Source: Phaeoceros laevis (Eukaryota > Anthocerotophyta > Anthocerotopsida > Notothyladales). Taken from it: a DNA stretch of 64,000 bases. A program made the position numbers and the translations under genes. Each line of letters opens with the position of its first letter. The first letter of the stretch is position 1. The notes beneath the pieces were generated by a model. It did no database searches. It worked only from the letters and a program-made list of their open reading frames with translations, and was not told the DNA's origin. Positions 35,559 to 47,711 of the stretch are shown one piece after another. The DNA lies in NCBI GenBank assembly GCA_049999765.1, contig JBNGIQ010009228.1, forward strand, positions 1-64,000, written 5' to 3'.

Positions 35559-36691
35559 AGCCTTGGATTGCTTGCTAGGTGACCAAATGTGCAAGATAGA
35601 CCCCTGATAATAATGCACTTAGTTTGCAACTTTTGACAACTTTTGACTCTGTGGTTAAGAACCCCGCCCTCAAGGAGAGGTCAAGGTTGGGTTTTCGAGG
35701 TAGTCTTGTAAGTCATGCCGGCTAATCTTTGAATATAAGGCCCCTTACCAGGATAATGCTTCATCCCCTTTGCACTTCCGACGAGCCTATTAGGGGTTGG
35801 GAAAGACCAACATCCACGAAGCTCACATGTCAGATGCACAAAGATGATATCAAGAACAATGAATGGTCTTTAGTGATTTTGATAATACTTTTCTATAAGT
35901 GGTACTACCACCTAGTGATCCTCATTGAAACCAACAACCTCATGAAAGAAACTATTTCAAAAAATTGAAGTACCAAAGGCTCATGTGGAGTCGGCATAAC
36001 ATGCTAATTTGCTATTACTTTCAGCTCTCAGCAAAGTGTGCTTGTCGCATTCCGGAACCGGGCCGTGTGTGAATCGGGCCAAATTTAGATTTTCTATATA
36101 CCCACTTTCGAGGCCTTATTGCTGGGTTGCTGGGTTGGAGGCCCCCCCAACCGGTCTCCTTTCCAAGTGCTGTTTCGTAACAAAAGCTTGATTGATGCTC
36201 CGCTCGGTTGTACTGGTTGCTAACGTGGTTGCTTCTAGACGCCATGTGCCCATATGAGAGAGGAACCGGAAACATGGAACAATGACCGGATAAACCGGAC
36301 AAAACATTAGAATTAGGGCATCAAGTCTTCGAGTTCGGAACACCGCGAGACGGGCCGCGTTTCCTATGAATCCTATCGAGCCGCCAGGATTACGTGCAAG
36401 GAGTGAGGAAGTGATGCAGCAACTGATTTGGTGCTTTCTCCACGGAGGTCTAACTGCTAAAAAAGAGGCGGGACACTGCATGGTGGTCAGTTTATCTGGG
36501 GCGGATGCCGCCTGAAGAGTGTAGGAGGTGTGCGGAGGTAGGCTCAAGCTAATATTCTGGCAGCGTGATGGTGTAAGCCTTGGCGTTTTGGGCCGGCCCG
36601 AGTGGAGCAACCTTTCGGCTTTAGCCAACCACGGTGTGCAGTCTGGGGGAGACGTGAAGTCTTTTTATCGGCAGAACGCCTTTCAGGGAAG

Positions 36692-39293
36692 ATGAATGCG
36701 TTTACGGGCCAAAATCTGGCCGAGAAGCTGAGTAAGCTCAACAGCTCTCAGCAGAGCATTGAGAGTATCCTGCCATGCTCCTGGCTTTGGTCTTCAAATG
36801 CATTTTGTGGGCATGTGTTGTGCGCCAACTCACTTGACGTTCTTGTGGAGAGAACTGGTTTGTGCTCCTTGATGTACTACAGCTTTGTCCCATTGGTGCA
36901 TCTTTCATCGGAAGAAGGCTAGGCAGGTAGTGGAAACATGGGAACGTGAGTTTTACGAGGCGCCCAGAGAGCAGCGGTTGCCATTTCTCTATCTAGCGAA
37001 TGACATTTTGCAGAACGGCAAGAAAAAGGGGTCCGAATTTGTGACGGAATTCTGGAAAGTCCTTCCAAATGCTCTGCGGGATGTCATAGAGAATAGCGGG
37101 GAGTTGGCTCGGAATTCTGCTTTTCGGCTGGTAATGCAGTCCCTTCTTCGGTAAAGCGGCGGGAGGGGGGGGGGAGGGGTTCTTTTTCCTGCAGAATGAG
37201 GTCATCGATCAGTATATGAGGTTTTTCGTTTTCGCAGATTGACATTTGGGAGGAGAGAAAAGTTTTTGGGTCCAGACCTCACAGCCTGCGGGATGAGCTG
37301 CTTGGCAGCAAGGCACCACAAGCGTCGATGAAAGGCTTAGATGCCCCACCAACGCCTTCAAAGCCTGTATGTGTTAGTTTTCGCAATGGTCAGGCACGCT
37401 GACTGGCTCACAATGGGATTTGAAAGTGGCATGGGGTTCTGTGACCTAATGCCAACCTGCTTTCCTTTGACAAGGCACTATGTTGCGTGGCAGAGAATTT
37501 TCGCAGGTGGATATCTGGACAAGGTTGCTGCAGCCCTTCAAGTTGTGCAGGATGGAAGCAAAGATGAGGAAGCAACCCTTGCCAAGTGCAACAATGCGAT
37601 TAGTGATGTTGACAGTCTGGAGAAAGAAGCACAATTTCTGTCCAGCCCTGGTAAGTTTGCTATATGCGTTTTTGTTAGATTTATGAGCTTTTTATTTTAA
37701 GAGCGCGTATGTCAGCATTGCATGAACTGTCATGGAACAGGCGAAGGCGATGAAACAGTAATATTAGACGAGCTCGAGAAACAGCAAATTGTGTTATCTC
37801 AATGTGCTGAGCAGCTGGAAGCATATGAGAAGAGTCGTGATGTACTTGTCCAGCAAATAAAGGAAATACTTCATGAGCAGGTTATAGCTTTATATAGAAT
37901 GCAAGACTCTCCTCTGTGCTGTGCCTGTAGGCCGTCCGGGATGTTTCTTCTGGACTTGTTATGAAGTGTCATCTTTTGCTTCTGGTTTTACAGACTGAGT
38001 TGGAGTTACTGATACAGTTACTTCATCTGTGCAGGAGAGGAAGCTGGAGAGTATTCGAACGTCTGTTCAGGTATGTGCTAAGGCAATCTGCGTTTTTAAA
38101 ATTGGCTGAATGCTGTCACGGCCGGTGTAGGTGCACTGAATAGTCCCTCATTGAGAAGCCTGTGTGACATTTTCTTATTAGGACACGTCGAATATATATT
38201 CTTATGCCGTATCTTGTCTCTACTCTATTGCTTTCTGACTGAGGTAAGTACTCGCATTTTACTTTTTTCCATTTTGCAGATTGCACAGGCACAGGCTGAA
38301 CAAGCAGGGAGTCTGAGGCATCGCATAATCACAGGGAGTCCAATTGGGGCACCTGCCGTGTCTCCTCTTCGAGAAAATGGTTCTGGGGATGATTTGCACG
38401 ATGGGTCAGCAATGATGAATCAGCACCATGAAAGTATGTCAGGTCATGAGGATGACAAAGGAGGGAACTTGGATATGTCTGAGCCAATGACAAATGTCTC
38501 TATCGCTCCGTCAGCTTCACCACTTCGACTGCTGGAGCGGACACCTTCACTGGAGGATGAGGGGAAACAAGTCCATCAGAACCCTGCTTCCACCGCCGCT
38601 GCTGAGGTGGCGGCAAGGTTGGCCGCAAATGCCTCGTCTGCAGCTATGCTGACCTCTGTTTTGTCATCCTTGGCTGCACAGGAGAGTACTGCTCTGGGGC
38701 ACTCTTCGCCGCTTAACCAGCAGCAGTTCCATGAAGGACTTTTGGGTGGCGGCCATCACGTGGACAAAAGGCCAAGGCTGGACACCAACGTCAGTATGGG
38801 AGAGGTTGTCGGGCACAGTCCAACAGATGGAAGTGGGCAGTCGAGCAGCTACATGCAGCATCAGCCAAATGCAAATTCTCAAGCCCACTCAGGGCATCAG
38901 CACTCATCTGGGGGAGTGCAGCAACAGCAGACTCAGCCACCGCCTCCGCCGAACTCCCAGCATCAGCAACTCCACAAGCAGATTCCTGGGCCACCTCCGC
39001 TTCCTCAATACCTGCAAGGTGGGCAAGGGCAAGTGCAGATCATACCACCAGGGCCACCCCCTCCCAGCCAGTACAGCTATTCAGGGGGTCCAGGAATGTC
39101 AGTCATGCAGGCTCCCCCACACCCTAGTCTCCTACAGGGTGTCACAGGTGGTCCCCGTATGCAGCAAGCCCCTCTCCCTCCAGGCTTGAATCCCCCACCT
39201 AACTCCTTCCAGCCGCTGCAGCCTCCAGCCATGGTGGGATTCTACAGTCAGCCTCCGCTGCCAGCCCCACCAGCCCCAGTGCCTCGCCAATAG
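36692..39293 (+). CDS. CID-domain protein (RPRD/Rtt103-like), RNA polymerase II CTD-binding
   Basis: Proteins of this class bind the phosphorylated C-terminal domain of RNA polymerase II through an N-terminal CID and act in transcription termination and mRNA 3' processing in the nucleus. Exon 1 from 36692 encodes MNAFTGQNLAEKLSKLNSSQ. Exon 2 from 36883 encodes TLSHWCIFHRKKARQVVETW, LPFLYLANDILQNGKKKGSE and EFWKVLPNALRDVIENSG. Then comes IDIWEERKVFGSRPHSLRDE, completing the CID. The following exons encode a coiled-coil region (LDELEKQQIVLSQCAEQLEA) as in RPRD1. A long last exon from about 38281 is Gln/Pro-rich (QQQTQPPPPPNSQHQQ) and ends at 39293. Intron 1 (36765-36882) has U12-type signals. 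Confidence 0.9.
36765..36882 (+). other. U12-type GT-AG intron in the CID gene
   Basis: The donor is GTATCCTGCC. CTCCTTGAT, ten bases before the acceptor, fits the U12 branch-site pattern. The splice joins ATT GAG A to CT TTG TCC, giving SIETLSHWCIF as expected for the CID family. Confidence 0.75.
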
Positions 39294-40771
39294 TGTCTTG
39301 CCGACTGTGATGTATTTTGCTTAGATGGGACAAAGGTGTTGGTGATGTGTATACTATCAGTTTAGCTGTCTGTAGGCAATCTGGCTTGTGGCTGTGGTTG
39401 AATATCTGCACCGACGATGGCTGGCCAATGCTGCTCATTCGGCAGTCCTTGGCCGACATCTGCCAGGGCAGGGGAGCCCTTCACCTCCCCTGCAGTTCTA
39501 GGGTCACCAATTTTTGGATCTCTAGGCTCTGATGTGCTTCTTGGAGAATGTACAACATGGTTTTAGGACTAGCTTAATGTACAAGTACCAGGCTTTACTC
39601 TCTCGCGTTTTTCGCTTTTTGGAAAACTCCAAAATCTCGGGTGTGTCGAACATATGGAGTCTGGACGCTGCAGGGTAGTAGTATCACCCGGTTGAAAAGA
39701 AAAAGCGCACTGCACCACCGACAAGCGGTCGACGAGGGCTGCCCCACACCGCAACGTCCGAGTGTTTGATTGTTTACTGTTAAATGAGCAACACTTTTCT
39801 ACCCCCGGCATATCCGTACAATGTTGTACGCGGATGACGGCGCCGCAACACGGTAAATCGCATGGCTCATCCCTGTATGTCATCATCAGTCGTTCTTGCC
39901 CACCCGGAGCCCTACTTCACCAACAATAAATTAACCCCCTTCCTCCACCAGTTAGTGACACGTCCATGTGAATGGGGTCAACGATGTGGCCAGCCATGTG
40001 GGCAGCCGATGTGGGTGTCCATGGACGATATCCTCCGGACGGATGCACATGCAACAATCGTCAATCTGGCATGGCAAGTTAGACATACAAAATGTGGCAA
40101 AAGGAAGGGCGAAATGAAAGCCTCATCGCCGAGACGACAAGTGGCTTAGGATCGAGCAAGTGTTCCTCTGGGAGGACTGGCCAATAACGATGAGATTCGC
40201 CAGCTGAGGCAGGCTAGTACACCAGTATAGTTGCGCCTTCGGTCACCTCCATGTCACCGTACCGGAGTAACCTGACCCGTTTCCGACCGTAACGCGCGGA
40301 GTGCAAGCTCAGAGGAGAAGCTCGAGCTCCTACTAAAGGCCAGGATGCCTTGAGGAGCTGCACCTGAGCAGTACATTGGAGCTGCCTGACACAGTCTCAA
40401 CCAGTCCGGTGCTCAGGATGCAGAGCCATGCAGTGTGGTAAGCTGTTGGAGATGGTGTTTGTGTGCGGTCCAGGTTGAAAATTTGAATTTGTGCTGGACG
40501 AGTTGAGGCATTCTGATAAACTTTGGCATTCTGTTTCCGCGCTGTGACAGATTCTTGAATGGATTTTGAGTGTTGTGCTTTGCAATGCAGTTGTGATGTC
40601 TGCAGAGTGGGAGCGGATTAGCAGCGCGGTGGAGGAAATGGGATCGTTGCTGTGGCTTTTTGTGATTGAGAGGAGATGACAAGCAGCCAAGCATTTTTTG
40701 CGGCATCGAATGTGCCGCTTCCTGAGGGAGTCGAGCTTTTGGCAGTCCAGTGAGGCCTAGGTGGAGTCAAA
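39294..40771. other. Intergenic region between CID and ELO genes
   Basis: 3' flank of the CID gene, then unassigned DNA with a short repeat (GATGTGGGCAGCC-like) around 39975-40020. The last 300-400 bp probably hold the ELO promoter and 5' untranslated region. Confidence 0.5.
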
Positions 40772-42389
40772 ATGAGCGGAGGTGTGGCCGGAGTGCTGTC
40801 CTGGGTGCCAGGGATGATGATGCTGGAGGCATCCAACATTACCAGCTGGCTGGCCGGGAATCCTCGTCACCGCGAGGAGAACTTCAGCGGCGATCATGAG
40901 CTGGGGGTTCTGCTCCGGAATGTGGTGGGAGGAGGAGGGAGTGCCTTGTCTCAAGGTGTGACACCTGGGAAAGAGTTGCTCACGAAAGCGGTGGATGAGA
41001 CTGTGGCAGGGACAATATACAAGGTGTTGGAAGCTATAGGTTTGGACATCAGGAATGCTAGTCCAATCAGCAGGGACTTGCAATTGTTGAGAAGCCCCAC
41101 GCCTGTGACCATTGCCATTCTGTCGTATCTCTTGGTAGTGTGGCTCTGGTCTGCTCAGATAAAGAGGTCGGGGTTGAAGCCCAGGCAACAAGATTCCTTG
41201 CCGCTGAAGTGCATCGTCATCGGTCATAACCTTTTCCTGGCTGCTTTGAGCATGTACATGGGAGTAGGAATCCCGTTGGAGGCTAGGAGACTGGGGTAAT
41301 TAAGCTTCCCTTCTTGTGCCCGGTAATCGGTTGTGTTAGTTGTACCGTTGTCCGATGACAGATGCACATTTCGTTGCAGGTATTCCTTGTGGGGCAATCC
41401 GTACAAAGAAAGCGAAATCAAGGTAAACGTTGCTTGATCTCCGTGGGGTACAGAAGCGTATGATGCCCGTGTGATGTCAACATTGTCTCAGCAAGAAGAA
41501 AACTTACTCTGTGAGTTCTTTTTAGATGGGATACTACATCTACATCTTCTACATTTCAAAGCTGTACGAGTTCGTGGACACGGTGAGCCAGCTCTGCTCC
41601 CTTTTGCAGTTTAGTCCGCTCTGCCATTGCCCCTGCACTAGGGACAAAATCCTGTCTCGAAATATGGCATAACATCAGATACCGTGGTGCAGGGAATTAT
41701 GCTTTGGAGACGGAATTTGCGCCAGATTAGCTACCTTCATATTTATCATCACGCAAGTATCTCTTTCATCTGGTGGATAATGGCCTATCGCTGCCCTGGT
41801 GGTGATTGTATGTATCTTCACTCTTTGCTATGACCCGGCTTCAAATTTCTAGCTTCCTGCGGCTACCCACACATTGCTATTGCATCCACAGCATACTTCT
41901 CGGCGGCTTTCAACTCTTGGATACATGTATTCATGTACACTTACTACCTGCTCGCTGCGATCCTACCCAAAGATGAAGCGACGAGGCGAAAATATCTTTT
42001 CTGGGGGAAGTAAGTGCCTTTGTCACGACACTCTCATAACAGCTCAAGTTTTCGTTTGCCGAGCCCCAAGCAGATAGCACTAACTGAGATGGGTTTTGCA
42101 GGTACCTGACCTTGATGCAAATATTTCAGTTCGTGTCATTCATCGGGCAAGCAGTTTTCGGGATGTTCAACCCTGGATTATACCCACCCGGCATCTCTGG
42201 GGTAAGCTAACTGACAATTTTTCATGCACGAGCTGCCTTTGGCATGTCACCTGATAGTTGATTACTGTCTTGTCTGTGTCTTTGCAGTTGCTGTTTTTCT
42301 ATTCAATGTCTCTGCTACTCTTCTTCAGCAATTTTTTTGTCAAAAAGTACTCCAAACCTGTGGTTCGCCAAGCGAGCAAACACGACTAG
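40772..42389 (+). CDS. ELO-family fatty acid elongase, bryophyte/alga PUFA type
   Basis: ELO enzymes are ER membrane condensing enzymes (3-ketoacyl-CoA synthases) that elongate acyl-CoAs. The start at 40772 gives MSGGVAGVLSWVPGMMMLEA. A roughly 110-residue N-terminal part precedes the first membrane segment, SPTPVTIAILSYLLVVWLW. Then come LKPRQQDSLPLKCIVIGHNL, YSLWGNPYKESEIK, YYIYIFYISKLYEFVDT, the histidine box region ISYLHIYHHASISFIWW, NSWIHVFMYTYYLLAA, KYLFWGKYLTLMQIFQF and a C-terminal membrane span, ending VKKYSKPVVRQASKHD at 42389. The layout closely resembles moss and liverwort delta-6/delta-5 PUFA elongases, but the N-terminus is longer. There are about eight short exons. A substrate preference for C18 or C20 PUFA is inference. 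Confidence 0.9.
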
Positions 42390-42734
42390 CATTGACCGGA
42401 CGGGATCTGTGCGAAATAGCCTAATTGGGCTATGTCTTCTTTCCAACTCGTTCGTGAGAACCAGTTGGAAAGACTGTAATTGATGGTGTGAAAGTTAGTC
42501 TGTTGGTGGTGAAAGGCTAATAGAGTTACTATTCTATCACGAGTTTCTCGAGAAAAGCCTGTCTACCAAACACTTTCAGTTTCTGAAGGTGTAGCTCGAC
42601 GAACATCTGTAGGGGACGAATAAGCTTGGTTTCCTTCAGCGGGTAAATCTCACAAAACTGGGGTGACACCGCTAAAGCGAGGATCAGTCAGTAGACTTGA
42701 ACCAGGTGTCTAGAAATATATTACTTTCGGTTTA

Positions 42735-43763
42735 CTAGCGTGTCAATATTAGGCCCTGCTTAATTTCCACCTTGGATGCCATCTGGCACTGCGTGTACAG
42801 CCGGCGGCGTTTCGGTTCTTGTTTCACTGCAAGGACTAGGCAATCACAGTGCTTCATACAGTAGTTGGTCGTGTCTTCTTTGCCCAAGATCCTGCAGGCG
42901 TTGCAAAGTGCTGCTGAGATGACCAGCTCTAACTGTGTAATCAAAGATGTGGTTTGGCTGCTTTGCATTGTGAACAAAGAATACGGGTTAACCAGAAAAG
43001 TTGTTTTGACTGGCAGGAAAGAGGAATACAGACCTCCATAGAAATCCACGTTTGCTCTGACCCAATATGATGGCTGATGCCTTGAGCCTTTTTGTGACTG
43101 AAACTATGGTCGGCCCTTGGTCCCCTTCAACAACGATGATCTCAACTCTTGCCTGCACTAACGAACCAACATATCATCTTTAGCATTTGCCTCTACAAGA
43201 AAGTCGGAGCTCAGATCAAGAGGGTGATGGAGGTTTTGATCAGGTAGGTAAAAATAACCTCAGGATTCTGGCGGTCGCATAACTCCTTGAAGGAAAGAGC
43301 GAGCTGGAAGCCTTTGAGGCGTTGCAGTCTTCGAGCTCTGTCCATCCCCTTGGTTCCTCCTAAGCCTACGTTTGAGTTTGGAGCTGCAGGATCAGAAACG
43401 AGACTGTCACATTCAGTAAAAAGGATGCAAAAAACAGTCCTGCCCTCCTATCACAATTTCTAGGTACTAGAGTTGCACAATTCTCGCGATACCATGGACT
43501 GGAAACTGCATCAGAATGTGGACGAGAAGCGAGGGGAAAATGTAGAGACCAGTAGCAGAGGAAGCAGAAGCAGGGACGCAGGGGTGCACATGCAGCAAGG
43601 TGATGACGTCCCCCCTCCGCACCACATTGAGCATTGCCCAGCCGAGTGCAGCCCTGGACGCCTTCACCTCATCCACCACGACCACCATCCTCCTGGACTC
43701 ATGCCCATCACGCCCAAGCTCAGACCGCTGAGGCTCCAGGCATCCGCTGTCATCCCATTCCAT
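42735..43763 (-). CDS. Universal stress protein (USP/adenine nucleotide alpha hydrolase-like)
   Basis: A small soluble USPA-fold protein; plant members are stress-linked and some bind ATP. Exon 1 from the ATG at 43763 encodes RRMVVVVDEVKASRAALGWA then VVRRGDVITLLHVHP, the first strand and helix. A further exon near 43290-43370 encodes RLKGFQLALSFKELCDRQNP. The next, near 43060-43155, encodes ARVEIIVVEGDQGPTIVSVT then KRLKASAIILGQSKRGFLWR. The last encodes TTNYCMKHCDCLVLAVKQEP and ends at 42735. It lacks the classical GxxGxxxxGS(S/T) ATP-binding signature; the equivalent region is GQSKRGFLWR, as in the plant subgroup lacking that motif. The first-exon start is uncertain. It converges with the ELO gene. 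Confidence 0.82.
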
Positions 43764-46700
43764 GCACCTCCCTTCCTATTCCAACCCGCAGGTTTCCCAG
43801 TACCCAGCCACCACCCACCTTCCACAGCAGCTCAGTCACAGTGCCTGGACTATCTCATCACCTACTGCTCCAGACAGAGAATTCTCCCACAGTAGACCAC
43901 CCGGAGTCCAAGTCGACCCCTCAATTCGGTAATACCACCAGCCCAAACAGATTGCTGTTGACCAATGTGCAACATCTTTCTTCCCGCACAATGACGAAGT
44001 TTGCGACACCACCCAGCTCCGCCAAAATCACCTCTGCACCAAGCTCGTCATCCCCACCCACAAATCCGCCATTCCCGAACAAAATGCCCTCACTTTCCGC
44101 CTTTACGCCTCTTCCTCGGTCACCTACAATGCACAGACAGCGCCATCTTTTCCTTCACCCTCCTCTTCCCAATTCCCTCCCCACATTTACCGACCAATCC
44201 GACCAGGTGGCAGCCTAAACTCCTCCCAGCCTCCTTCCCCCCAGCTCAATCCTGGCCGCATTCATCCGCCCACAGACCGTAATTCCTCAAACCAAGTGCG
44301 CCCGCCTGCATCGCGTACTGAGCGAAACGGGGCACCTGTCCTGCTCCAGCGGAGCCACGGCCATAGCGCATACTATTCACTATTCACAGCCACAAGGAGC
44401 GATGGCCATTGCGGCCAGGGGCTAGCGACCTTGCTAGACGTCCTTCGCGGGCAGCGTCCAGGAAGCACGGCGGAGGGGTAGCTTAAGGCTGGGCGCATTG
44501 ATTGCAGCAGCGCTTCGAGCGCTGGCGGGAGCGGCTGCCGAGATGCACGCAGCGAGGGGAAAGGCAAGGCCGGGCGGCGTCTCGGGACGGGGGGACTCAG
44601 TGGAGGACAGGAGAGGAGGGGTCCACCAAGCCGGTCCCTCCCTTCACCTTCTCGGGCCCGGGAGCCGAATATATTCGGACCGACAATAAAGGTTTTCTGT
44701 TCTGGATCCGGCGCTCGAGTACTGAGTACACTCTCATCACCTGCCTCTTGATGCGTTTCATGCTTGCATTCCGTAAAACGTTAGGGTGCGCTTGGGGATC
44801 TGGTGCACGATACGCCATTCATTGGGCATCCACCTGCAATCTTCATAATATGGGACCTGCAGATGAATCGGCTTAGCGGCTGGTGTAAAAGCTCCTACTT
44901 TTCTCATTCTGGGTCAACCAGAGCTATCATATGGCTAACTTCAGATTGTCACGCTGCAGGAAACATCTCTCGTGGTACAGTGTACACAATCGGACACTTG
45001 AACACTTCTCGTTCACCCAGACATGTTGTAAGAAGGTTGCTCTTTCTTGGAAGTTGTTTAGATTCATTCAGCGACTTCACAGAGAGAATCTACAAAATAT
45101 CTATCATCAACCTGAAGTGTGTTTAATGCTCTATGCGTTTTTCGTGATTTTGTAGCCAACTGATTTTTAGTTCACATGATCCAGAGGCATTGGGTTTCCT
45201 TCTGCAGTCTGGGCAACGTCAATGCATGGTAAGTACGGTACATACTGAGGTGACAAGGTACCGCTTTTGCAGTCTGCCGGAAGTTGCCCACTTTTCCCTG
45301 CACAGCAGTAATAAGAACCATCAAGCGAGGCACGAGTCAAAACAATTTTTAATGACTGAGAGGACCTTGAGAGGCAGATGGCAAGCACTTATAGGCTGGG
45401 AGTTTCATGCTCACCCTTCCATGCTCCTCTGCGTTCATGGCACAAAAATGATCAGAAGCTGCCAGTCTGAGCTGACAGAGCTAACTTGCCGCATCCAGCA
45501 ATTGTGCTACTCAATTGCCTGCTACACTATCATGGCAAAGATGGAGAAAACTTGACTTCATCCTGTCCTGTTTCAGGAGATGAGACTGCAACTACTGTGT
45601 GCGGTTCTCGTAGAAGAAAAGCAGGCTGATAGGAGAGCAGCAGCTGGAGGAAAAAGCAAGACTATGACTGCTTCAAACTCTGTGATGAAGACGTCGGCAA
45701 TCTAATAGTACTGAGTAACGAACAAACCTTTGGGATAAGAGATGCTTCCCAGCCTTCAACTTCTCTGGAAAACTGATCAGTTGAAGTTTCCCACACCACA
45801 TTCATACATCCAATTTCTGTCCATTCAGCAACTTCGTCCACTTGTTTGGGGCCTCAATATCCATAAACAATAGGAAAAAACCAGGTCGCCAATGTCTTCA
45901 GACCCTATTCATCCAATTTGGACGACTTGTTTTGCAACTTAAGTACAAGAGAAGTTCGTCGTCATACTATACCATCTTTCCAGGATGAAGAAAATTATGT
46001 AAAGCAGAACAAGCCTTGGCATGAAAAGGGGACTTTCTAGACAGACTGGACACAAAAATTGAGTAGTACTAAGAGGCCATGTTAGAGGCAATCTGCACCT
46101 GTCCTACTTAGTTCTGCCTAAGAGAGGAAATTCGACCTACATCAAGCAACCCTGGAAAAAAACCCTGGAAAGGAAATTAATTGGCTCTGTTCGCTTTCCT
46201 GGCAACGCACTGCGCTGGAACTAAAGGCCGTTTCTTCTGGCACTCTGGAACCGGAGTTAGGAGAGACCGCTGCTTGGCAGACACACTACAAAAATGAACC
46301 CATTGTGACAATTGTGTTCATAGTATCTAAAGGGCAGTAGTCCACACTGCTGCGAGAATTCAGAGCTTGCCTGAGATCAAATTCTAAAACCCTGTCCGCC
46401 GACAATCTCATCGTGTTAAGGCAGTTTCTGGTGACCTGTTCACTAAAAAACTTCTCCTGCAATCTAGGTCTGGGTCTGGTGAGAATTCAAGCTTGCAAAA
46501 GCACGGACTGTAAACCCTGTCCCTGGACTATCTTATCGTGTTCAATCAGTTTCCGGTGACCTGTTCACAGACAAGCTTCTCCCCCGAGCCTTACGCTGCT
46601 GCGGATGCGTGGAATTTCAGTCATATCGAATGCCGCGGTACTTCTGCGTGTCCCCACGGATCAGACCACTCCTCCTCAGGCAGCCAAGTTCAGCATTTGG

Positions 46701-46850
46701 GACCATCAGAGGTTGTGCACAAAGTAACCGGACTCTTACTAGTTAAACCTCTAGTTTGAAAAGTAAGGGAAGGGTTGCCGGTGAGCCTCATCCTTTCCTG
46801 CAACTGTGCGACGAATTCGGTGAAGCGGGAGCAAGCAAGGTGTAGTAGCG
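43764..46850. other. Intergenic region without a recognised gene
   Basis: 43764-44240 is C/T-rich, so it opens long Pro/Ser/His frames on the plus strand that look like composition effects; it is also the USP 5' flank. 44240-46850 holds only short frames. A diverged direct repeat lies at 46353-46590 just before the S20 gene. Confidence 0.5.
46353..46590. repeat. Diverged direct repeat, two units of about 110-128 bp
   Basis: GAGAATTCA(GA)GCTTGC, ATCTTATCGTGTT-like, CAGTTTC.GGTGACCTGTTCAC and AAGCTTCTCC-like blocks occur in the same order from about 46353 and again from about 46481. Confidence 0.75.
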
Positions 46851-47711
46851 ATGGCGACGGCCCTGGCCGTGACCTCCGCCATGGGGGCCCTTTCGATTTC
46901 TGCTGCCTCTGTAGCAATGGCCCCAAGCAGCAGCCGGTGTAGTTTGCGCTCCTCTCTCACGGCTTCAACTTCCCTCTCTTCCCTCTCTACCTCCTCTTTC
47001 TCCGGTATTGTCCAGTCCACAGAGGGATTCCATTGTCGCATTTTTTTTTCGCTGTAGACATTCTGATGCTCTTAATGACTCTTTGCCTTGTTGGAAATGT
47101 ATCCAGGATTGACAGTAGCTACCCCGGGCCAGACAGCATTGAGGCTCACAAGACCCTGCCTGGTGGTAAGGGGTTTGGCAGCTGCACCTCCACCAAAAAA
47201 GCCGGACTCTGCTGTAAAGAGGGCGAGGCAAGCTGAGAAAAGGCGCATGTACAACAAATCCCGAAAGTCAGAAATGGCGACACGCATGAAGAAGGTATTC
47301 GTCAGACTTGCAGTTCTGGCAGGCGCAAACGGTGGTTTCAGGCCAGAAATGCAGATAGCATGCTGTGTCCTTGTTTGCAAAGCAGTGCTGATGCAAATGT
47401 TGTGCAAATAGGTCCGTGGAAACTGACAGCCCTTGATTCCGCCGTGCTCATTGCAGGTGTTCGTCGCACTGGAAGCTTTGAGGAAGTCATCGGAGCCAAC
47501 GCAGGAGGGTCTCTTGCCGATTGAAAAACTTATTTCAGAAGCCTTCAAGATCATTGACAAGTCGGTTAAGGTTGGGACCATTCACAGGAACAAGGGGGCA
47601 CACAGGAAGTCTCGCCTTTCTCGAGCAAAGAGGGCTTTGGAGATACAACTCGGCTGGTACACTCCACCGCCCCCAGAGCCAGTCCCTAGTCGTATTACGA
47701 TTATCACCTAA
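46851..47711 (+). CDS. RPS20: Plastid 30S ribosomal protein S20 (bS20c)
   Basis: A primary 16S rRNA-binding protein of the plastid small ribosomal subunit, nucleus-encoded. Exon 1 from the ATG at 46851 encodes a Ser/Ala-rich transit peptide (MATALAVTSAMGALSISAAS) and ends near 47003. Exon 2 encodes PPPKKPDSAVKRARQAEKRR then MYNKSRKSEMATRMKK, the conserved S20 basic helix. Exon 3 encodes VFVALEALRKSSEPTQEGLL, IEKLISEAFKIIDKSVKVGT and IHRNKGAHRKSRLSRAKRAL, ending with a Pro-rich tail at 47711. Length and motifs match land-plant bS20c. Confidence 0.95.

Larger units (their letters stand above)
33766..36691. other. Repeat-rich intergenic region with a short assembly gap
   Basis: About 2.9 kb with no recognisable gene. 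It contains degenerate short repeats (34898-35035), a 55-bp tandem array (35074-35232) and a gap of 10 N at 35549-35558. The 3' part probably includes the promoter and 5' untranslated region of the CID gene. Confidence 0.5.

Noticed and set aside
43473-44218. Overlapping plus-strand frames of up to 194 codons, rich in Pro, Ser and His
   Set aside because: The DNA is strongly C/T-biased, which suppresses stop codons in several frames at once. They overlap the USP first exon in antisense, and no domain is present.
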